53,310 nucleotides of DNA from NCBI GenBank assembly GCA_003155915.1, contig PMFA01000006.1, positions 1-53,310 on the forward strand, read 5' to 3'. The notes beneath the pieces are model-generated. The model made no database searches, was not told where the DNA came from, and worked only from the letters and a program-made list of their open reading frames with translations. Both the position numbers and the translations under genes were made by a program. The stretch comes from Acidimicrobiaceae bacterium. GTDB lineage: Bacteria > Actinomycetota > Acidimicrobiia > Acidimicrobiales > RAAP-2. Every line of letters starts with the position of its first letter. Position 1 is the first letter of the stretch. Positions 50,219 to 53,310 of this stretch are shown one piece after another.

Positions 50219-52178
50219 GCGATTCGACGATTCCCAAGAGGTCGCCCATGATGGCGCCGAGGGAGAAGTCCTTGGGCGTGTAGACGGCCACGACACCCAT
50301 GTCGAGCAGTGATCTCGCGTCCCCGGTCGGCACGATACCGCCGACCACAACTTTGATATCGAGTTCGCTGTCGCGAAGGCACTCGAGAATGCGGGACACG
50401 AGGGCCAGATGCGAGCCCGACAGGATTGACAACCCGATGACGTCGACGTCCTCGTCGCGCGCGGCGGCGGCGATCTCTTCGGGGGAGAGTCGGATTCCCT
50501 GATAGACGACTTCGAATCCCGCGTCGCGAGCGGCGACCGCGATCTGTTCGGCGCCGTTGGAGTGACCGTCGAGTCCCGGTTTGGCCACGAGAAGCTTTGG
50601 TGGTCGACCGCGTTGAAGATGGACGGCCTTGGAGCGCGCGACGAGCGCGGTGAAGAGCTCGCCGCGCTCGGTGACCCCCGCGCGAACACCGGTCGGGGCG
50701 CGATATACCCCGAAGACCTCACGAAGGGCGTTGGCCCATTCACCGGTCGTGCCGCCGGCCTGGGCGAGGGCGATGGTCGGCACCATGATGTTGTCCGCCG
50801 GATCGTCACTTTTCGCCACGCGAGCGAGTTCGTCGATCGCCGCGCGCACGGCGTCGTCGTCACGCGTGGAGCGCCACTGCACGACGTCTTCGATCAACTG
50901 ACGCTCGACGGCCGGGTCCACGGTCATGATGGTTTCGATAGCGCTGTCACTGGCCAGTGGCGACTCATCGGTTTCGGTGAAACGGTTGACGCCCACGACC
51001 ACCTGCTCGCCCGACTCGATGCGCGCCACTCGCTGGGACTGACTCGCGACCAGACGACTCTTCAATTCGTCGATCGCGGCGAAGGCGCCGCCGAGGGCCA
51101 CGACGTCGTCGAGTTCGTTCTGCGCCCCCTTCGTGAGTTCGCGGACCTTGGCCTCCATCACCGAGGAGCCGGCGAAGATGTCGGGATACTCGAGGAGGTC
51201 ACTCTCGAAGGCGAGCACCTGCTGCATCCGCAGGCTCCACTGCTGGTCGGCGGGGCGCGGGAGACCGAGCGCTTCGTTCCACGCCGGCAGTTGCAACGCG
51301 CGTGCTCTCGCGTCGGCCGAAAGCGTGACGCCAAGCATCTCGAGCACGATGCGCTGCACGTTGTTCTCGGGCTGTTGTTCGGTGAGGCCGAGGGAGTTGA
51401 CCTGCACGCCGTAGCGAAAACGTCGCAGGGTGGCGTCCTCGACGCCGTAGCGGGTTCGACAGATTTCGTCCCACATCGCGGTGAATGTGCGCATCTTGGC
51501 GATCTCTTCGATGAAGCGCACACCGGCGTTCACGAAGAATGAGATCTGTCCCACGACGTGGGGCATCTGAGATGGTGGGATCTTGCCCGAATCGCGCACG
51601 GCGTCGAGGACGTCGATCGCGGTCGCGAGTGAGTACGCGATCTCCTGGACCGGGGTGGCGCCGGCCTCTTGGAGGTGGTAACTGCAGACGTTGATGGGAT
51701 TCCACTTGGCGACGTGATCGTGCCCGTAGGCGATCATGTCGACGATGAGGCGCTTGGAGGGTTCGGGCGCGAAGATGTATGTGCCGCGCGAGAGGTACTC
51801 CTTCACGATGTCGTTCTGCGTCGTGCCCTGCAGTTGATTGAGATCGACGCCTTCTTCTTGGGCCAGCGCCAGATAGAGACCCCACAGCCACGCGGCCGTG
51901 GCGTTGATGGTCATCGACGTGTTCATCTCGTCGAGCGGAAGACCTTCGAAGAGTTGGCGCATGTGACCGAGGTGCGCGATCGGCACGCCGACCTTGCCGA
52001 CCTCTCCGGCGGCGGCCGGGTCGTCCGGGTCATAACCAGTCTGGGTCGGCAGATCGAAGGCAATCGAGAGACCGGTCTGGCCCTTGGCGAGGTTCGAACG
52101 GTAGAGCTTGTTGGACGCGACCGCGCTGGAGTGACCCGAGTAGGTCCGCATCACCCACGGCTTGGAACGTTGGGCCAT
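50193..52178 (-). CDS. meaA: MeaA-type B12-dependent mutase (probable ethylmalonyl-CoA mutase)
   Basis: 661 residues in one chain: substrate barrel (WVMRTYSGHSSA, GLSIAFDLPTQTGYDPDD, MNTSMTINATAAWLW, LQGTTQNDIVKEYLSRGTYIF, KWNPINVCSYHLQEAGAT) and C-terminal B12 domain with DGHSNG (the DxHxxG cobalamin-ligand motif), SILSGSH and VVVGGIVPTGD. The single-chain length and barrel sequence match MeaA/ethylmalonyl-CoA mutase better than two-subunit methylmalonyl-CoA mutase. It would convert ethylmalonyl-CoA to methylsuccinyl-CoA. GAGGGAGAG precedes ATG 52178; the frame open to 52388 is an extension through the upstream gene. It follows hbd by 19 bp. Confidence 0.9.
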   Translation of the reverse strand: MAQRSKPWVMRTYSGHSSAVASNKLYRSNLAKGQTGLSIAFDLPTQTGYDPDDPAAAGEVGKVGVPIAHLGHMRQLFEGLPLDEMNTSMTINATAAWLWGLYLALAQEEGVDLNQLQGTTQNDIVKEYLSRGTYIFAPEPSKRLIVDMIAYGHDHVAKWNPINVCSYHLQEAGATPVQEIAYSLATAIDVLDAVRDSGKIPPSQMPHVVGQISFFVNAGVRFIEEIAKMRTFTAMWDEICRTRYGVEDATLRRFRYGVQVNSLGLTEQQPENNVQRIVLEMLGVTLSADARARALQLPAWNEALGLPRPADQQWSLRMQQVLAFESDLLEYPDIFAGSSVMEAKVRELTKGAQNELDDVVALGGAFAAIDELKSRLVASQSQRVARIESGEQVVVGVNRFTETDESPLASDSAIETIMTVDPAVERQLIEDVVQWRSTRDDDAVRAAIDELARVAKSDDPADNIMVPTIALAQAGGTTGEWANALREVFGVYRAPTGVRAGVTERGELFTALVARSKAVHLQRGRPPKLLVAKPGLDGHSNGAEQIAVAARDAGFEVVYQGIRLSPEEIAAAARDEDVDVIGLSILSGSHLALVSRILECLRDSELDIKVVVGGIVPTGDARSLLDMGVVAVYTPKDFSLGAIMGDLLGIVESLSPVGVDD

Positions 52179-52197
52179 CTCTCCCTCTTCGATCTCT

Positions 52198-53052
52198 CTA
52201 GCGACGGTAGTCGTAGAAGCCGGATCCCGATTTTCGGCCCAGTTGACCGGCCGAGACCATGCGTCGAAGGAGCGGTCGCGGCGAGAAGTTCGGTTCGGCG
52301 AACTCGGCGAACAGCGCGTCGAGGATTGCGAGCGACGTGTCGAGTCCCACGAGGTCCAACAGCGCGAACGGTCCCATCGGGAATCCACAGCCGCCCTTCA
52401 TCGCGATGTCGATGCCCTCCTTGGTCGCCACGCCCTGCTCGAGCAGGCGAATGGCGTTGTTGAGATACGGGAAGAGGAGCGCGTTGACGACGAAGCCGGC
52501 CTGGTCCTTCACGTTGACCGGTTCTTTGCCGCACGCGAGTACGAACTCGGTAACGCGGTCCATCGTTTCGTCACTGGCGCAGATTGGACGCACCACCTCG
52601 ACGAGCGACATCGCCGGCGCGGGATTGAAGAAGTGCAGCCCGCAAACTCGCTCCGGTCGCGAGGTCTCCATCGCCAGTTCGATGACCGAAAGGGTCGACG
52701 TGTTCGTCGCGATGATCGCGTCCGCGTGCACGACCGCGTTCAGTTCGCGAAAGACCGAGCGCTTGACCTCGAGATCCTCGACGACGGACTCGATGACGAA
52801 GTCGCAATCCGCGAGATCCGTCAGGTGCGTCGTCCCCGAGACTCGAGCGATGATCGCCTCCGCGTCCTCGGCGCTGCGCTTGCCCTTGTCGACCTGCTTG
52901 GCGAGTGACTTCGCCATCGTCGCCAGCATTGCGTCAGTGGTCGCGTGGCTTCGCGAGCGAACGATGACGGTGGCGCCCGTGGCGGCCGCGACCTCGGCGA
53001 TGCCACTGCCCATAATTCCCGAACCCAGCACGCCGACTTTTTGAAAGACCAT
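52198..53052 (-). CDS. 3-hydroxybutyryl-CoA dehydrogenase
   Basis: 284 residues, the standard length of short Hbd proteins. NAD loop VGVLGSGIMGSGIAEVAA, DFVIESVVEDLEVK, the catalytic His in GLHFFNPAPAMSLVEVV, NTSTLSV and the C-terminal GCGFPMGPFALLDLVGLD are intact. It interconverts acetoacetyl-CoA and (S)-3-hydroxybutyryl-CoA. Together with thiolase, Ccr and the mutase it would supply the ethylmalonyl-CoA pathway with C4 units, although the (R)-specific route (PhaB) is more usual there. It is the first gene of a two-gene unit with meaA. Confidence 0.92.
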   Translation of the reverse strand: MVFQKVGVLGSGIMGSGIAEVAAATGATVIVRSRSHATTDAMLATMAKSLAKQVDKGKRSAEDAEAIIARVSGTTHLTDLADCDFVIESVVEDLEVKRSVFRELNAVVHADAIIATNTSTLSVIELAMETSRPERVCGLHFFNPAPAMSLVEVVRPICASDETMDRVTEFVLACGKEPVNVKDQAGFVVNALLFPYLNNAIRLLEQGVATKEGIDIAMKGGCGFPMGPFALLDLVGLDTSLAILDALFAEFAEPNFSPRPLLRRMVSAGQLGRKSGSGFYDYRR

Positions 53053-53103
53053 GGAGAGAGGTTACTGGTCGCTCTCAAGGGCTCCAGATGCGAGACTCGA
53101 CGA

Positions 53104-53310
53104 ATGGGGACCTCGACGTTCGCGGTCGGATCGCTCGATGCGTTGCGCACGCTGCTGCGTGACGGAGCGCTCCCGCTCGGACAAGGCGCTGACGTCGTCG
53201 TCGTTCCGACGGCCGCGGCCTTCATCGGACTGACGGAAGCCGCGATTCTGACGAGCGTGCCGTTCGACGACTTCGACGTTCACGTCGAGGCGTTGATGGT
53301 GAGCGAGCGC
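53104..53310 (+). CDS. Unidentified protein, partial (cut by window edge)
   Basis: The frame from ATG 53104 stays open to the end (69 codons). The visible part contains GQGADVVVVPTAAAFIG, a strand-loop reminiscent of class-I glutamine-amidotransferase-like or S51 peptidase folds (VVxPTAxA), followed by a helix and DFDVHVEAL. No catalytic residue is visible, so function is left open. It is divergent from the hydroxybutyryl-CoA dehydrogenase with 51 bp between starts. Another start upstream or downstream is possible. Confidence 0.5.
   Translation, partial: MGTSTFAVGSLDALRTLLRDGALPLGQGADVVVVPTAAAFIGLTEAAILTSVPFDDFDVHVEALMVSER

Overview
The window looks like chromosomal DNA of a high-GC actinobacterium, most likely of the class Acidimicrobiia or a close relative. 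This is an inference from gene content: an F420-type luciferase-family oxidoreductase, a MarP-like membrane serine protease, a DUF2510 (WYPDP) protein, crotonyl-CoA carboxylase/reductase, a tRNA-Ser / SRP RNA / dnaX / recR block, and frequent GTG or TTG starts with 1-8 bp translationally coupled overlaps. No phylogenetic marker was compared, so the class is not certain.

Layout. 1-1330: right end of an integrative element (tyrosine integrase cut by the window edge, excisionase-like HTH protein, nested inverted repeat) ending in the 3' half of a tRNA-Arg gene, the presumed attachment site. 1554-5950: an anchored secreted protein, then a hydantoin/dihydropyrimidine module (carbamoyl-amide hydrolase, dihydropyrimidinase, LLM flavin/F420 oxidoreductase). 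6106-16610: UDP-sulfoquinovose synthase, SIS-domain amino-sugar isomerase, an Opp/Dpp-type ABC transporter, a GH20 beta-N-acetylhexosaminidase and a GNAT-like acyltransferase; most of this reads as one operon for taking up and opening GlcNAc-containing oligosaccharides. 16630-25218: mixed housekeeping genes (DinB, DUF1003, a 51-aa membrane protein coupled to a DUF3445 protein, acyl-CoA dehydrogenase, beta-propeller lipoprotein, MarP-like protease, GABA aminotransferase, tRNA-Ser(CGA), TadA).

25292-32073: a phosphonate module with an FAD oxidoreductase of the phosphonate-associated family, a phosphonatase-like HAD enzyme, a binding protein plus two permeases plus ATPase of 2-aminoethylphosphonate type, and a convergent PhnZ-like HD oxygenase. 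A perfect 18-bp inverted repeat sits between the binding-protein gene and the first permease. A three-PAS histidine kinase lies upstream of the phnZ-like gene. 34183-39676: accessory stretch with a sigma-factor remnant, an ice-binding (DUF3494) surface protein, a MacB/FtsX-type ABC exporter, a CsbD-like protein, a membrane protein and an ApbE-like remnant.

39908-44009: conserved core with tRNA-Ser(GGA), SRP RNA, dnaX, recR, uppP and a SixA-like phosphatase. 44006-53052: acyl-CoA metabolism (thiolase, crotonyl-CoA carboxylase/reductase, methylmalonyl/ethylmalonyl-CoA epimerase, acyl-CoA carboxylase beta subunit with a small epsilon-like partner, MeaA-type mutase, 3-hydroxybutyryl-CoA dehydrogenase), which together match much of the ethylmalonyl-CoA pathway for acetyl-CoA assimilation, interrupted by one PAS-GGDEF gene. 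The window ends inside an unidentified gene.
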